Source: Thermodesulfovibrionia bacterium
Lineage (GTDB): Bacteria; Nitrospirota; Thermodesulfovibrionia; UBA6902
DNA length: 51,631 nucleotides
Direction of reading: 5' to 3'
Assembly: GCA_947259645.1 (NCBI GenBank)
Contig: CAMYND010000008.1
Coordinates: 1 to 51,631, forward strand
The notes below the pieces were generated by a model that worked only from the letters and a program-made list of their open reading frames with translations, was not told the origin of the DNA and did no database searches. Positions within the stretch are counted from its first letter, which is position 1, and the number at the start of each line of letters is the position of its first letter. Below are positions 17,903-27,028 of the stretch, piece by piece. Made by a program: the position numbers and the translations under genes.

Positions 17903-17918
17903 TGGCATCCTACTTGCT
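17903..17918 (+). promoter_or_regulatory. sigma-54 (-24/-12) promoter of pilZ gene 1
   Basis: TGGCATCCTACTTGCT matches TGGCAC-N5-TTGCW, with GG (17904-17905) and GC (17916-17917) 12 bases apart. The predicted start near 17929 leaves a leader of about 49 bases. Confidence 0.7.
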
Positions 17919-17977
17919 TCAATATCGTTAAGCATTAACAGCTTATTGAACATACCTGATAGAGATGCGAGGGGTAT

Positions 17978-18343
17978 TTGGAAAAGCGGGGCTTTGAAAG
18001 AGTGCCAACAAGTTTCAGGGCTCGATTTATGACTGACCACTGCCCTGACTTTGCGGTAGTCACAAATTTCTCTGAAAAGGGTATGTGCCTCAGCACCGGC
18101 TACTGCCTTCCCTGCGATAACCCCATTGAGCTTCTCATCCCCCTGAAGGCAGAAGCGCTGAAAGTGCTTGTCAGAGTCAGGAGATTGTCAAAGGTCGACG
18201 ATTTTAATTATATTCTGGGAGTTGAACTTATTGACGCTCCAGATGAATACATAAAATTTGTAATCAATCACAGAAACGTATTCAATTCATTGAAGGGATT
18301 CCAGTTTAATGAAAGATTCAGGGTCTATAATTATGACCTTTAA
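17978..18343 (+). CDS. PilZ domain protein 1
   Basis: A 121-residue single-domain PilZ protein, expected to bind cyclic di-GMP. The RXXXR motif is RGFER (residues 4-8) and the second motif is NFSEKG (30-35), so both nucleotide-contact motifs are intact. TTG is used as the start, with GCGAGGGG just upstream; no in-frame ATG lies near. The protein is a paralogue of the one at 40298: both start Met-Glu-Lys/Arg-Arg and have the second motif at residues 30-35. The gene has a sigma-54 promoter. Confidence 0.88.
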   Translation: MEKRGFERVPTSFRARFMTDHCPDFAVVTNFSEKGMCLSTGYCLPCDNPIELLIPLKAEALKVLVRVRRLSKVDDFNYILGVELIDAPDEYIKFVINHRNVFNSLKGFQFNERFRVYNYDL

Positions 18344-18376
18344 TTCAGGAGAGCCTTTGCTGCTCATCCACATCGC

Positions 18377-18838
18377 CTATGAACAGACATCCCCTGAATA
18401 ACTGCTCTCATTGCCGCTGGTATCATAAGAAGTTACTGAAAAGCACCACATTTCGCTGGATAACCCACTGATAACAGTTCCTGTTGTATTTCCAACATCC
18501 ACAGCCTGCGCATACATGTCCGAGTTGGGGCCATAATAAACTTTATACCCGGCCAGATCAGTTAACGGACTCCCATCACTGTTTGTCGTGGGCGCGTCCC
18601 ATGTTATACTTACTGATCTGTCATCTCCACTTGTGTCAGATCCAGATCCGGTATCAGTGCCGGAACCTGTGTCCGTTCCGCTGTCGGAGCCGCTGATCCC
18701 TCCGAATCCGCTAACACCGCTAATTGTGTTTGGTCCTGCACCTCCACCGCCACCGCCGCAGCCGACCAGGGCAAAAATGATGAGGCCAAGAAGTAAAATG
18801 CTTACGTGTAATTTATTAGTTACTGTTATTCTTTCCAT
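18377..18838 (-). CDS. lipoprotein with a fibronectin type III-like domain
   Basis: The 153-residue product from ATG 18838 has a lipoprotein signal (LLGLIIFALVGC) followed by a run of glycines and a low-complexity linker rich in Gly, Ser, Asp and Thr (about residues 30-75). The C-terminal about 80 residues resemble a fibronectin type III fold: VSITWDAPTT, LAGYKVYYGP and YDTSGNESSYS. Such modules bind surface polymers or proteins, but no partner is evident. An in-frame GTG 48 bases upstream is less likely because the lipobox would be too far in. No Shine-Dalgarno is present; an Fnr-type box and a TATCAT -10 place the transcript start at this ATG. Confidence 0.8.
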   Translation of the reverse strand: MERITVTNKLHVSILLLGLIIFALVGCGGGGGGAGPNTISGVSGFGGISGSDSGTDTGSGTDTGSGSDTSGDDRSVSITWDAPTTNSDGSPLTDLAGYKVYYGPNSDMYAQAVDVGNTTGTVISGLSSEMWCFSVTSYDTSGNESSYSGDVCS

Positions 18839-18872
18839 GATTTTATGATAGGCAAATTTCGAGATCAGGGAT

Positions 18873-18886
18873 GTGATCTGAATCAC
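18873..18886 (-). promoter_or_regulatory. Fnr-type palindrome upstream of the lipoprotein gene
   Basis: GTGATctgaATCAC has the core TGAT-N4-ATCA centred at 18879.5, which is 41.5 bases before the A of the ATG at 18838. A TATCAT -10 lies at 18850-18845 on the minus strand, so transcription is predicted to begin at the start codon. The geometry equals that of the RseC-like gene. Confidence 0.5.
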
Positions 18887-19132
18887 GATACTTTCATTTT
18901 TTTCTACAGCATGCTTTCGCCCTCTGTTTCCTGAGGCACAGCAGCAGGGGTTTTATCAATAGACTCCTTTACTCTTGCTGTGGTCTTTGGTTTCGAGGAA
19001 TTTAACAATTATGCAGGTTTTATGATCAACGTATGGCAAGGAATGAATAACTTTCTGCAGAGGAGGTTTCTCTGATTACAGATCATCAGAATGAGAATTT
19101 AACAATTAATTTAAGGTACAATACCAACGTTT

Positions 19133-19798
19133 ATGGACGCGAATACTATTAAACAACTGATCATATCTGTTCCTGCATTGATCCTCGCCATAACTATTCA
19201 TGAAGTCTCTCATGGATATGTTGCGAACAGGCTTGGTGATCCGACAGCCAAACTCCTGGGAAGACTTACGCTCAACCCCATTAAACATATTGATCCGGTT
19301 GGAACGATCATTATGCCTATTGCACTGTACTATATGTCTGGAGGTCAGTTTATATTCGGGTACGCAAAGCCGGTACCGATTAATCCTTCCAACTTTAAGA
19401 ACCCTAAAAAAGGCATGGCCATATCTGCCGCAGCAGGGCCCATAACGAATATCCTGCTGGCGATCGCAAGCTCGGTGCTTCGGATGATCATCATGCTTTT
19501 ACTTTCAATGTTCCCCGATAGCGGTATAGCGAACGCTGTACTTATCCCCCTTACGCTCATGCTGGGATACAGTATCTTTATCAATATTTTTCTCGCAGCA
19601 CTAAATTTAATACCGGTCCCGCCTCTGGACGGCGGCAGGGTTCTCACAGGAATGCTTCCGTATAACATGGCAATAACGTACAGCAAGATTGAGCCCTACG
19701 GATTTATCATTCTCATAGCACTTATTTTTACCGGAGCAGCAAAATATTTTATTTATCCAGTCGTCAGCGCACTATATTTACTTGTCCCGTTTATATGA
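19133..19798 (+). CDS. site-2 protease family (M50) membrane metalloprotease
   Basis: The 221-residue polytopic membrane protein has the zinc-binding HEVSH (His23, Glu24, His27) in the first helix and NLIPVPPLDGGRV with the third ligand Asp166. Intramembrane proteases of this small class lack the PDZ domain of RseP and their substrates are mostly unknown. No ribosome binding site is seen; TACAAT at 19117-19122 suggests a very short leader. Its stop abuts trpS, giving the frequent M50-trpS pair. Confidence 0.92.
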   Translation: MDANTIKQLIISVPALILAITIHEVSHGYVANRLGDPTAKLLGRLTLNPIKHIDPVGTIIMPIALYYMSGGQFIFGYAKPVPINPSNFKNPKKGMAISAAAGPITNILLAIASSVLRMIIMLLLSMFPDSGIANAVLIPLTLMLGYSIFINIFLAALNLIPVPPLDGGRVLTGMLPYNMAITYSKIEPYGFIILIALIFTGAAKYFIYPVVSALYLLVPFI

Positions 19799-19816
19799 TT
19801 GAAAGGAGAAGCACAG

Positions 19817-20800
19817 GTGTCTAAGAAAATCGTTCTCAGCGGAATTCAACCAAGCGGTAACCTTCATATAGGCAACTATATCGGAGCGTTACAAAACTGG
19901 GTGAAAATTCAGGATGAGTTTGACTGTTACTATTTCATTGCGGACTGGCATGCCCTCACGTCGCAATATGCTGACACATCGCAGATCAAGGAATATGTGC
20001 GTGACGTCCTTGTTAACTGTCTTGCAGCCGGCCTTGACCCGAATACATCAACCATCTTTCAACAGTCCCGGATTCCGGAACATGCTGAGCTTCACCTACT
20101 CCTCTCTATGATGACGCCGCTGGGGTGGCTTGAACGCGTTCCGTCTTATAAAGAAAAACAGCTGGAAGTAAAAGACAAAGACCTGAACACCTACGGTTTC
20201 CTCGGGTATCCTTTGCTTCAGTCCGCTGATATTCTGATATACAGGGCCCATTTTGTTCCTGTCGGCGTTGACCAGATGCCTCACCTTGAGATTACCCGGG
20301 AAATCGCCAGGCGGTTCAACAATTTTTATGGTGAAGTCTTTCCCGAGCCTGACGGGCTGTTGACAAAGTTTCCAAAGGTTGTCGGCACTGACGGCAGAAA
20401 AATGAGTAAAACCTACGGCAACTGCATCTTTCTCTCTGACTCCCCGGAAGAAGTTGAACAAAAAATCAGAACCATGACAACTGACCCTCAAAGAATCAAG
20501 CGTACAGACGCGGGCAACCCTGAGCTTTCTCCGGTATATCAGCTGCACAAGGTTTTTTCGTCGAGAGAGGAGCAGGCCGAAGTGGCCAAAGGCTGCCAGA
20601 CAGCCGGGATCGGCTGCATAGACTGCAAGAAAATACTGATTAAAAATGTGCTCACCCTTTTAGAGCCTGTCTGGGAAAAACGCCGGGTCTACCTTGCTGA
20701 TCCTGACCTGCTTGAAGACATTATAAGAACCGGATCTGAAAAGGCGCGGGTTGCAGCTGTCAAAACCATGGAGCATGTCAGAGAAGCAATGGGGTTATGA
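19817..20800 (+). CDS. trpS: tryptophan--tRNA ligase
   Basis: The enzyme charges tRNA-Trp. The 327-residue product starts with GTG at 19817, which has AAGGAG eight bases upstream; the in-frame TTG at 19799 lies before that site and is rejected. The class I signatures are HIGN (residues 17-20) and KMSKT near residue 195. GVDQMPHLEITREIARRFN is the usual segment near the active site. It follows the site-2 protease gene closely. Confidence 0.96.
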   Translation: MSKKIVLSGIQPSGNLHIGNYIGALQNWVKIQDEFDCYYFIADWHALTSQYADTSQIKEYVRDVLVNCLAAGLDPNTSTIFQQSRIPEHAELHLLLSMMTPLGWLERVPSYKEKQLEVKDKDLNTYGFLGYPLLQSADILIYRAHFVPVGVDQMPHLEITREIARRFNNFYGEVFPEPDGLLTKFPKVVGTDGRKMSKTYGNCIFLSDSPEEVEQKIRTMTTDPQRIKRTDAGNPELSPVYQLHKVFSSREEQAEVAKGCQTAGIGCIDCKKILIKNVLTLLEPVWEKRRVYLADPDLLEDIIRTGSEKARVAAVKTMEHVREAMGL

Positions 20801-20871
20801 TTCACAGTTTTCTTCGCTTACCATTTTTGGAACGATACAGCATCCTCGGTACCAGCCTGAAGCAGTGTTAA

Positions 20872-21645
20872 ATGAGACATCTGAAAATCATAGTTCAATA
20901 TGACGGCACTGACTATTCAGGATGGCAGATACAAAAAAAGGGTACAACCATTCAGGGGCTTCTTGAAAACGCCGTCCTTACTGTCACCGGGAAATTCTCT
21001 CGGGTTACCGGCGCATCCAGAACCGATGCAGGAGTGCACGCCCTGGAGCAGGTCGCATCATTCAGGACCCCTTCCATTCTTGATGAACAGACTATTGTTC
21101 GCGCATTAAACGCAAACCTGCCGCTGGGTATTCGTGTTCTGTATGCCGGGGAAATCAGTGATGATTTCCATCCAAGATACAGCGCAAACAACAAGACTTA
21201 TTCGTATATGATTACCGCACCGGGCCCGTATTCCCCGTTCCTCCGGAGATATTCATGGACTATCCCGCACACCTTAAATATCAGTGCCATGAAACATGCC
21301 GCGGAATTCCTTCCTGGAAAACAGGACTATTCAAGTTTCCGCGCGTCAGGGTGCAGCTCAAAAAATCAGATCAGGGAAATCACTGAACTGGAAATCACCC
21401 GTCCGGAATTTATTGATTTTATCGGTTTCAGATTTAATGCCCCGATGATAAAAATAAGTATCAGTGCAAACGCCTTTCTCAGGCATATGGTGAGAAATAT
21501 TGTTGGCACCCTGGTAGAAACAGGCAACGGGAAAAAAAGTCCGGAATTCATGAAGGAACTTATTGCGCTAAAAGACCGGCGCGCGGCAGGTCAGACAGCG
21601 CCAGCCTGTGGATTGTTTCTTGAAAAGATTGAATATATTAAATGA
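20872..21645 (+). CDS. truA: tRNA pseudouridine(38-40) synthase
   Basis: TruA converts uridines 38-40 of the anticodon arm to pseudouridine. The 257-residue protein has the YDGTDYSGWQ opening, the catalytic Asp52 in GASRTDAGVHAL, and HMVRNIVGTLVETGNG near the end. The length is normal. No clear Shine-Dalgarno precedes the ATG; the gene lies 71 bases after trpS. Confidence 0.96.
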   Translation: MRHLKIIVQYDGTDYSGWQIQKKGTTIQGLLENAVLTVTGKFSRVTGASRTDAGVHALEQVASFRTPSILDEQTIVRALNANLPLGIRVLYAGEISDDFHPRYSANNKTYSYMITAPGPYSPFLRRYSWTIPHTLNISAMKHAAEFLPGKQDYSSFRASGCSSKNQIREITELEITRPEFIDFIGFRFNAPMIKISISANAFLRHMVRNIVGTLVETGNGKKSPEFMKELIALKDRRAAGQTAPACGLFLEKIEYIK

Positions 21646-21665
21646 CCTGCTGAGGCAGAATCGTC

Positions 21666-23057
21666 TTATCCAACCACATTGAAGTGCCGAACTCGCAGGG
21701 GCACGCCAAGCTCATCTGCTATGCTCGCGCATTTATCCAGATTAATCTGCGGTATTTGAACGACCGAAACCTGCACCTCAGGAATTATTTTTTTCGCTTC
21801 CCTGATAAAAGACAGCACCCCGTTGTAGGCATTATTCAGAGACGGCTTACAAATTTTATTGTACTTTACTTCATTTTCAGCATCAAGGCTAATTGAAATA
21901 CTGTCAACAATATCTGCCAATTCAGGGACAATGTTTTTTCCATGGATTATATTTCCATGACCATTTGTGTTAATCCTTACCCTGCCGCCGTGCTGTTTCA
22001 CCCATTTTGATACTTTTTTAATAATATCAAGACGGATTAACGGCTCACCAATACCGCAGAATACAATTTCTTTGAATTTCTTTGGATCGTCTATTGCCTT
22101 TATGAGCTGCAGCGCTGATGGCTCCTTTTCCAGCCTCAGGTTGTGGCCTTTGACATAACTGGTACGGGACCGCACACAAAAGCTGCACTTGTTCGTACAT
22201 TTATTGGTAATATTGAGATAGAGGGAGTCTCTAATTTTGTAGATAATTTCGCCCTTCTCCTCGAGATTGCCGATGCTGAAGAGTTTCTGCGCATTCAAGG
22301 TAGTGATCCTCGCAAGGTCATCGAGGGTAACACCTCTTAAATCCGCGATCACTTCCGCTGTATGTTTTATAAAGGAGGGCTCATTCCTCTTGCCTCTCAT
22401 AGGCGTGGGGCTCAGATAAGGCGCATCTGTTTCAATAAGAAGAAATTCATCGGGAATAAACTTTGCGACTTCCCTGAGATCAGCTGCTTTTTTAAAAGTG
22501 ATCGGTCCTGCCAGAGAAATATAAAAGCCAAGCTCCATAGCTTTTTTAGCCATGTTCAGATCCCCAGAAAAACAGTGAAGCACTCCGGTTGTGTCTGCTA
22601 TTTCATCGCGAAGAATGCGGAGTGTGTCATTTTTTGCCTCTCTGCTGTGGACAATTATCGGGAGTCTGGCCTCCCTTGCCAATATTATTTGCCGCCTGAA
22701 AGCCTCTATCTGAACACCCTTGGGCGAATGAAAATAATAGTAGTCAAGGCCGATTTCCCCGACAGCCACAACTTTCGGCTTTTTGATCCATTCTTTCAGC
22801 TCATTATAAAATGCTTCATCAAGCGTCTTTGCGTCGTGGGGATGAATACCCACTGCAGAGTAAATCTGAGGGTATGCAGCCGAGAGCTCAAGACCACTGA
22901 GATTTCCCCTTCTGTCAGAACCGGCATTAATGATAAATGTCACATTTGCATCTGCCGCTCTTTTGATTACTTCATCCCTGTCATTGTCAAAAGTACGCAT
23001 TTCAAGGTGACAATGTGTATCTATGAATTCCGGTTTCTCTACTTTCACGCTTCCCAT
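21666..23057 (-). CDS. TatD-family metal-dependent hydrolase fused to a radical SAM domain
   Basis: The first about 258 of 463 residues are a complete TatD nuclease: IDTHCHLEM (His15 and His17 metal ligands), VGEIGLDYYYF, PIIVHSREA, VLHCFSGD and LIETDAPYLSP. The remainder is a radical SAM domain with CX3CX2C at Cys287, Cys291 and Cys294, then FCGIGEPLIRLD (GEP motif) and VRINTNGHG. These two activities are usually encoded by separate adjacent genes where both occur, the second annotated as TatD-associated radical SAM protein. The substrate of the radical SAM part is unknown. There is no stop or frameshift at the junction. It is convergent with truA. Confidence 0.9.
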   Translation of the reverse strand: MGSVKVEKPEFIDTHCHLEMRTFDNDRDEVIKRAADANVTFIINAGSDRRGNLSGLELSAAYPQIYSAVGIHPHDAKTLDEAFYNELKEWIKKPKVVAVGEIGLDYYYFHSPKGVQIEAFRRQIILAREARLPIIVHSREAKNDTLRILRDEIADTTGVLHCFSGDLNMAKKAMELGFYISLAGPITFKKAADLREVAKFIPDEFLLIETDAPYLSPTPMRGKRNEPSFIKHTAEVIADLRGVTLDDLARITTLNAQKLFSIGNLEEKGEIIYKIRDSLYLNITNKCTNKCSFCVRSRTSYVKGHNLRLEKEPSALQLIKAIDDPKKFKEIVFCGIGEPLIRLDIIKKVSKWVKQHGGRVRINTNGHGNIIHGKNIVPELADIVDSISISLDAENEVKYNKICKPSLNNAYNGVLSFIREAKKIIPEVQVSVVQIPQINLDKCASIADELGVPLRVRHFNVVG

Positions 23058-23194
23058 AAGCCGATCATATCCTTAATCTTCTTTATCAGGTTTCAAACCA
23101 TAACTTATTGATTTTATTTGCTTAGTATCTGAGGTTGCCTGCTGAGAAGGGTTATACATATTCTCTTTGTATGTTAGATAAACAGAAAGAATTT

Positions 23195-23216
23195 GTCAAA
23201 GTCATGTCAAAGTCGT
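23195..23216 (+). repeat. tandem 11-bp direct repeat
   Basis: GTCAAAGTCAT and GTCAAAGTCGT lie in direct succession upstream of the DUF465 gene. An 11-bp period keeps both on one face of the helix, so a regulator site is possible. Confidence 0.4.
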
Positions 23217-23280
23217 GGCCTTGTAATTTTCATGAAAATATGGTAATTTTTCACTTTATTATTAAGAGGAGGTTCCCAAT

Positions 23281-23493
23281 ATGAACAAAGCGGAAGTAAT
23301 CAACATTTTGAGAAGCAAAAATGAAGAGTACAAAAAGCTTGAAGAGGAACACAAAAAGCTGAACCAGTCCCTTGACGAGATATCCAAGAAAAAATATCTC
23401 TCTGCCGAGGAAGAATTTAATAAGAAGCAGTTGCAAAAACAGAAGCTCCAGTTTAAGGACCGCCTGGCGCAGCTGGTCATGGAATATAAATAA
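23281..23493 (+). CDS. DUF465 (YdcH-like) small coiled-coil protein
   Basis: The 70-residue, highly charged helical protein matches the DUF465 plan: an N-terminal helix with EEHKKLNQSLDEI, a short turn with LSAEEEF, and a second helix with KKQLQKQKLQFKDRLAQLV. Function is unknown. AAGAGGAGG lies upstream of the ATG. It is followed by ilvD after 48 bases. Confidence 0.85.
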   Translation: MNKAEVINILRSKNEEYKKLEEEHKKLNQSLDEISKKKYLSAEEEFNKKQLQKQKLQFKDRLAQLVMEYK

Positions 23494-23541
23494 GTAATCG
23501 CGTAACACACTAAAACCGTCTTATAATTTATTCAGAATAAA

Positions 23542-25203
23542 ATGAAAAGTAATGCCATAAAAAAAGGACTCGAACGGGTGCCTCACCGGGCTCTGCTGTA
23601 TGCAACCGGAATCCCGCATTCTGAAATGAATAAACCCTTTATAGGGGTTGCAACCAGTTTTACAGATATAATTCCCGGGCATACGGGGATGCGTGACCTC
23701 GAGAGATTTATTGAAAAAGGTGTCCATACAGGCGGTGGCTACCCATTCTTTTTCGGTATCCCGGGCATTTGCGACGGGATTGCCATGGGGCACAAGGGGA
23801 TGCATTACAGCCTCGCTTCCAGAGAACTCATTGCCGACATGGTTGAGACGGTTGCAGAGGCTCACCAGCTGGACGGCCTTGTACTGCTGACAAACTGTGA
23901 CAAAATAACACCCGGTATGCTGATGGCCGCGGCACGCGTTAATATTCCTTCAATAGTGGTAACCGGTGGACCAATGCACTCCGGCAACCTCAGAGGCAAA
24001 CGCCTTTCACTGGTCAATGATACATTTGAAGCCGTGGGAAAGTTCAAGAAAGGGTTGATAAGCACCTCTGAGCTTTCAGATCTTGAGATGTGCGCCTGCC
24101 CTGGAGCAGGATCATGTCAGGGAATGTACACCGCCAATACCATGGCTTGTGTTACAGAGTCTCTCGGCATGAGTCTGCCTGGTTGCGCCACAGCGCTCGC
24201 CGTGTCAGCCAAGAAACGAAGAATCGCCTTTAACAGCGGTGCACGCATAGTGGACCTTGTCAAAAAGAAGATAACCCCGAGAAAAATCATGAACCTGAAG
24301 GCCTTTGAAAATTCGATTAAAGTAGACATGGCCCTCGGAGGTTCTACCAATACCGTGCTGCACATTCCGGCCATCGCCCATGAAGCTGAGGTTGACCTGC
24401 CGCTGGAACTCTTTGACAGGATCAGCAAGCAAACACCTCACATAGCTGATATGCTGCCGGGCGGAGCGCATTACCTTGAAGACCTTGAATATGCCGGCGG
24501 CATTCCGGCCGTTCTCAAGCGCTTCAAAAAGAGTATTTATAATGTAAACACCGTGTCAGGCAAGAAAATACACTCTATCGCTCAGGATGCTGAAATAATG
24601 GATTCTGAAGTCATCAGGCCTCTAAATAAATCCCATCATAAAGAGGGGGGTATCGCTGTACTGAAAGGGACCCTGGCTCCTGATGGAGCTGTAGTGAAGC
24701 AGTCAGCTGTCAGCAGCAGGATGATGAAATTTAAAGGCATCGCCAAAGTATTTAATTCTGAAGAGCTGACTATGAAAGCGGTCCTGGCAGGTAAAATTAA
24801 ACCGGGCGACATTATAGTTGTCCGCTATGAAGGCCCCAAGGGGGGTCCCGGAATGAGAGAGATGCTCAGCCCCACCGCGGCCATTGCAGGGATGGGACTC
24901 AGTGACTCTGTTGCGCTTATAACAGACGGACGCTTTTCCGGTGGAACACGGGGACCATGCATCGGCCATGTTTCGCCTGAGGCAATGGAATCCGGCCCCA
25001 TATGTATCGTGAAAGACGGGGACACAATCGCGATTGATATTCCCGGGAGAAAGCTTGATTTATTGATCAGCAAAAAAGAGGCAGAGAACCGCTTTAAAAA
25101 ATTGAAACATATAAAACCAAAAATCAGAAAAGGCTGGCTTGCACGATACGCTGCACTTGTTACCTCTGCGAGTACCGGCGCTGTCATGAAGAACACGAAC
25201 TAG
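23542..25203 (+). CDS. ilvD: dihydroxy-acid dehydratase
   Basis: IlvD dehydrates dihydroxyisovalerate and dihydroxymethylvalerate in valine and isoleucine synthesis, using an Fe-S cluster. The 553-residue protein shows [10 protein letters not shown] and [16 protein letters not shown], which hold cluster cysteines, plus [21 protein letters not shown] and [11 protein letters not shown]. The ATG at 23542 has no Shine-Dalgarno, and TATAAT at 23522-23527 implies a leader of only a few bases. It heads the ilv-leu block. Confidence 0.97.
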   Translation: MKSNAIKKGLERVPHRALLYATGIPHSEMNKPFIGVATSFTDIIPGHTGMRDLERFIEKGVHTGGGYPFFFGIPGICDGIAMGHKGMHYSLASRELIADMVETVAEAHQLDGLVLLTNCDKITPGMLMAAARVNIPSIVVTGGPMHSGNLRGKRLSLVNDTFEAVGKFKKGLISTSELSDLEMCACPGAGSCQGMYTANTMACVTESLGMSLPGCATALAVSAKKRRIAFNSGARIVDLVKKKITPRKIMNLKAFENSIKVDMALGGSTNTVLHIPAIAHEAEVDLPLELFDRISKQTPHIADMLPGGAHYLEDLEYAGGIPAVLKRFKKSIYNVNTVSGKKIHSIAQDAEIMDSEVIRPLNKSHHKEGGIAVLKGTLAPDGAVVKQSAVSSRMMKFKGIAKVFNSEELTMKAVLAGKIKPGDIIVVRYEGPKGGPGMREMLSPTAAIAGMGLSDSVALITDGRFSGGTRGPCIGHVSPEAMESGPICIVKDGDTIAIDIPGRKLDLLISKKEAENRFKKLKHIKPKIRKGWLARYAALVTSASTGAVMKNTN

Positions 25204-25226
25204 ACGTTACTACCTTTGGAGAATAT

Positions 25227-26960
25227 ATGAAAAAAAATGGTGCTGAAATATTAATAGAATGTCTAAAAAAAGAGGGCGTAAAACATATTTTCGGTTATCC
25301 CGGCGGTGTAGTACTGAATATCTTTGATGCACTTTATGACGAAAAAAATCTCCAGCTTTTCCTCACGAGGCATGAACAGGGAGCAATCCATGCGGCTGAC
25401 GGCTATGCAAGGGCAAGCGGGAAAGTGGGTGTCGCAATTGTGACGTCAGGTCCCGGAGCAACAAACACGGTGACCGGCATCGCAACTGCATCCATGGACT
25501 CCATTCCTCTTGTTGTTTTTTCCGGACAGGTTCCGACGATGCTTATCGGTAATGACGCCTTTCAGGAAGCTGACATTGTAGGTATGACAAGACCCTGCAC
25601 AAAGCACAACTACCTGGTGAAAGATGTTAAAGACCTTGCCCAGACTATTCGTGAGGCATTTCACATAGCATCCACTGGACGCCCCGGACCTGTACTTATT
25701 GATCTACCCAAAGATGTAACAACGGGGATGGCAGAATTTAAATGGCCCAAAGAGGTTAAACTCAGAGGCTACAACCCCACCTACCAGGGGAATAAGTGGA
25801 TGATTAAACAGGCTGCCCAGATGATATCCAAGGCAAAAAAACCGGTTATCATGGCCGGCGGCGGAGTAATATTGTCGGAAGCCGCAAAAGAACTGACAGA
25901 ACTTGCGGAAATCACCCGGATTCCGGTTACAACAACAATGATGGGTCTCGGCGGATTTCCTGAAACGAACAATCTTTCTTTAGGGATGCTTGGCATGCAT
26001 GGGACCTTTTATGCCAATACCGCGGTTCAAAATTGCGATCTCCTCATCGGCATTGGCGTTAGATTTGATGACCGTGTAACAGGAAGAACCTCTTCCTTCG
26101 CGCGGGATGCAAAGATTATTCAGATAGACATCGACCCGACTTCAATCAAAAAAAATGTGCCGGTTGACCTTCCTGTTGTAGGCGATGTTAAAAGCGTGCT
26201 GAAGGATCTGTTAAACGTACTGAAAGATCAAAAAGAACCTTGGGGCGAAATCAGAAAATCCTGGCTGAAACAGGTAGCCGCCTGGAAAAAAGAACGGCCC
26301 CTGACGTACCGGTTTGACAAGAAGGTCATCAAACCTGAATTCGTGATAGAAAAAATATATAAAGTAACAAAGGGTGATGCCATTATCTGTACAGAAGTAG
26401 GCCAGAACCAGATGTGGGCCGCTCAATTTTATCAGTATGACAAACCGAGGACCTGGCTCTCTTCCGGAGGACTGGGGACAATGGGTTATGGCTTCCCGGC
26501 AGCAATTGGAGCCCAGATCGCCTGCCCCGATGCATTGGTATTTGATGTGGCCGGTGACGGTAGCATTCAGATGAACATCCAGGAACTTGCTACCGCGGTC
26601 ATTAATAAACTGCCGGTCAAAGTCGCTATTCTGAACAACAGATTTCTTGGAATGGTCAGGCAGTGGCAGGAGCTCTTCTTTAAGGAGCGGTATTCGCACA
26701 CGAACCTTGAAACAGTGCCTGATTTTGTGAAAGTTGCTGAAGCCTACGGCGCTGCCGGTCTCAGGGCAACAAAGCCCGAGGAGGTTGAGCCCGTGCTCAG
26801 GGAAGCCTTAAAAATCAAGGACAGACCGGTCTTCATGGATTTCGTGGTTGACTGGCGGGAAAAAGTGTTCCCGATGGTCCCTGCCGGTGCTGCTATAGAT
26901 GAGATGATCTTTGAAGATGTGGAAGAGAAACCAAAGAAAAAATTAAAGGCAGTTAAATAG
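25227..26960 (+). CDS. ilvB: acetolactate synthase large subunit
   Basis: The thiamine-diphosphate enzyme makes acetolactate or acetohydroxybutyrate, the first common step of branched-chain amino acid synthesis. In 577 residues one sees FGYPGGVVLNIFD with the HEQGAIHAADGYARASG block (catalytic Glu), a FAD-binding middle domain, and the ThDP motif VAGDGSIQMNIQELATAV ... NNRFLGMVRQWQ. The small subunit ilvN follows. TTTGGAG precedes the ATG. Confidence 0.97.
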   Translation: MKKNGAEILIECLKKEGVKHIFGYPGGVVLNIFDALYDEKNLQLFLTRHEQGAIHAADGYARASGKVGVAIVTSGPGATNTVTGIATASMDSIPLVVFSGQVPTMLIGNDAFQEADIVGMTRPCTKHNYLVKDVKDLAQTIREAFHIASTGRPGPVLIDLPKDVTTGMAEFKWPKEVKLRGYNPTYQGNKWMIKQAAQMISKAKKPVIMAGGGVILSEAAKELTELAEITRIPVTTTMMGLGGFPETNNLSLGMLGMHGTFYANTAVQNCDLLIGIGVRFDDRVTGRTSSFARDAKIIQIDIDPTSIKKNVPVDLPVVGDVKSVLKDLLNVLKDQKEPWGEIRKSWLKQVAAWKKERPLTYRFDKKVIKPEFVIEKIYKVTKGDAIICTEVGQNQMWAAQFYQYDKPRTWLSSGGLGTMGYGFPAAIGAQIACPDALVFDVAGDGSIQMNIQELATAVINKLPVKVAILNNRFLGMVRQWQELFFKERYSHTNLETVPDFVKVAEAYGAAGLRATKPEEVEPVLREALKIKDRPVFMDFVVDWREKVFPMVPAGAAIDEMIFEDVEEKPKKKLKAVK

Positions 26961-27028
26961 TTATTCGTCGATGAAAGGGCTTTTTGCCCGCTCCTTAACT
27001 GGCGATAATCAGATAAAGCGGAGGATGA

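Noticed and set aside
22362-23111. 249-codon frame antisense to the TatD fusion gene
   Set aside because: Lies opposite a well-recognised gene and has no family features.
26976-26990. GGGCTTTTTGCCC hairpin after ilvB as terminator
   Set aside because: Only a short stem with no T-run; ilvN follows at once on the same strand.
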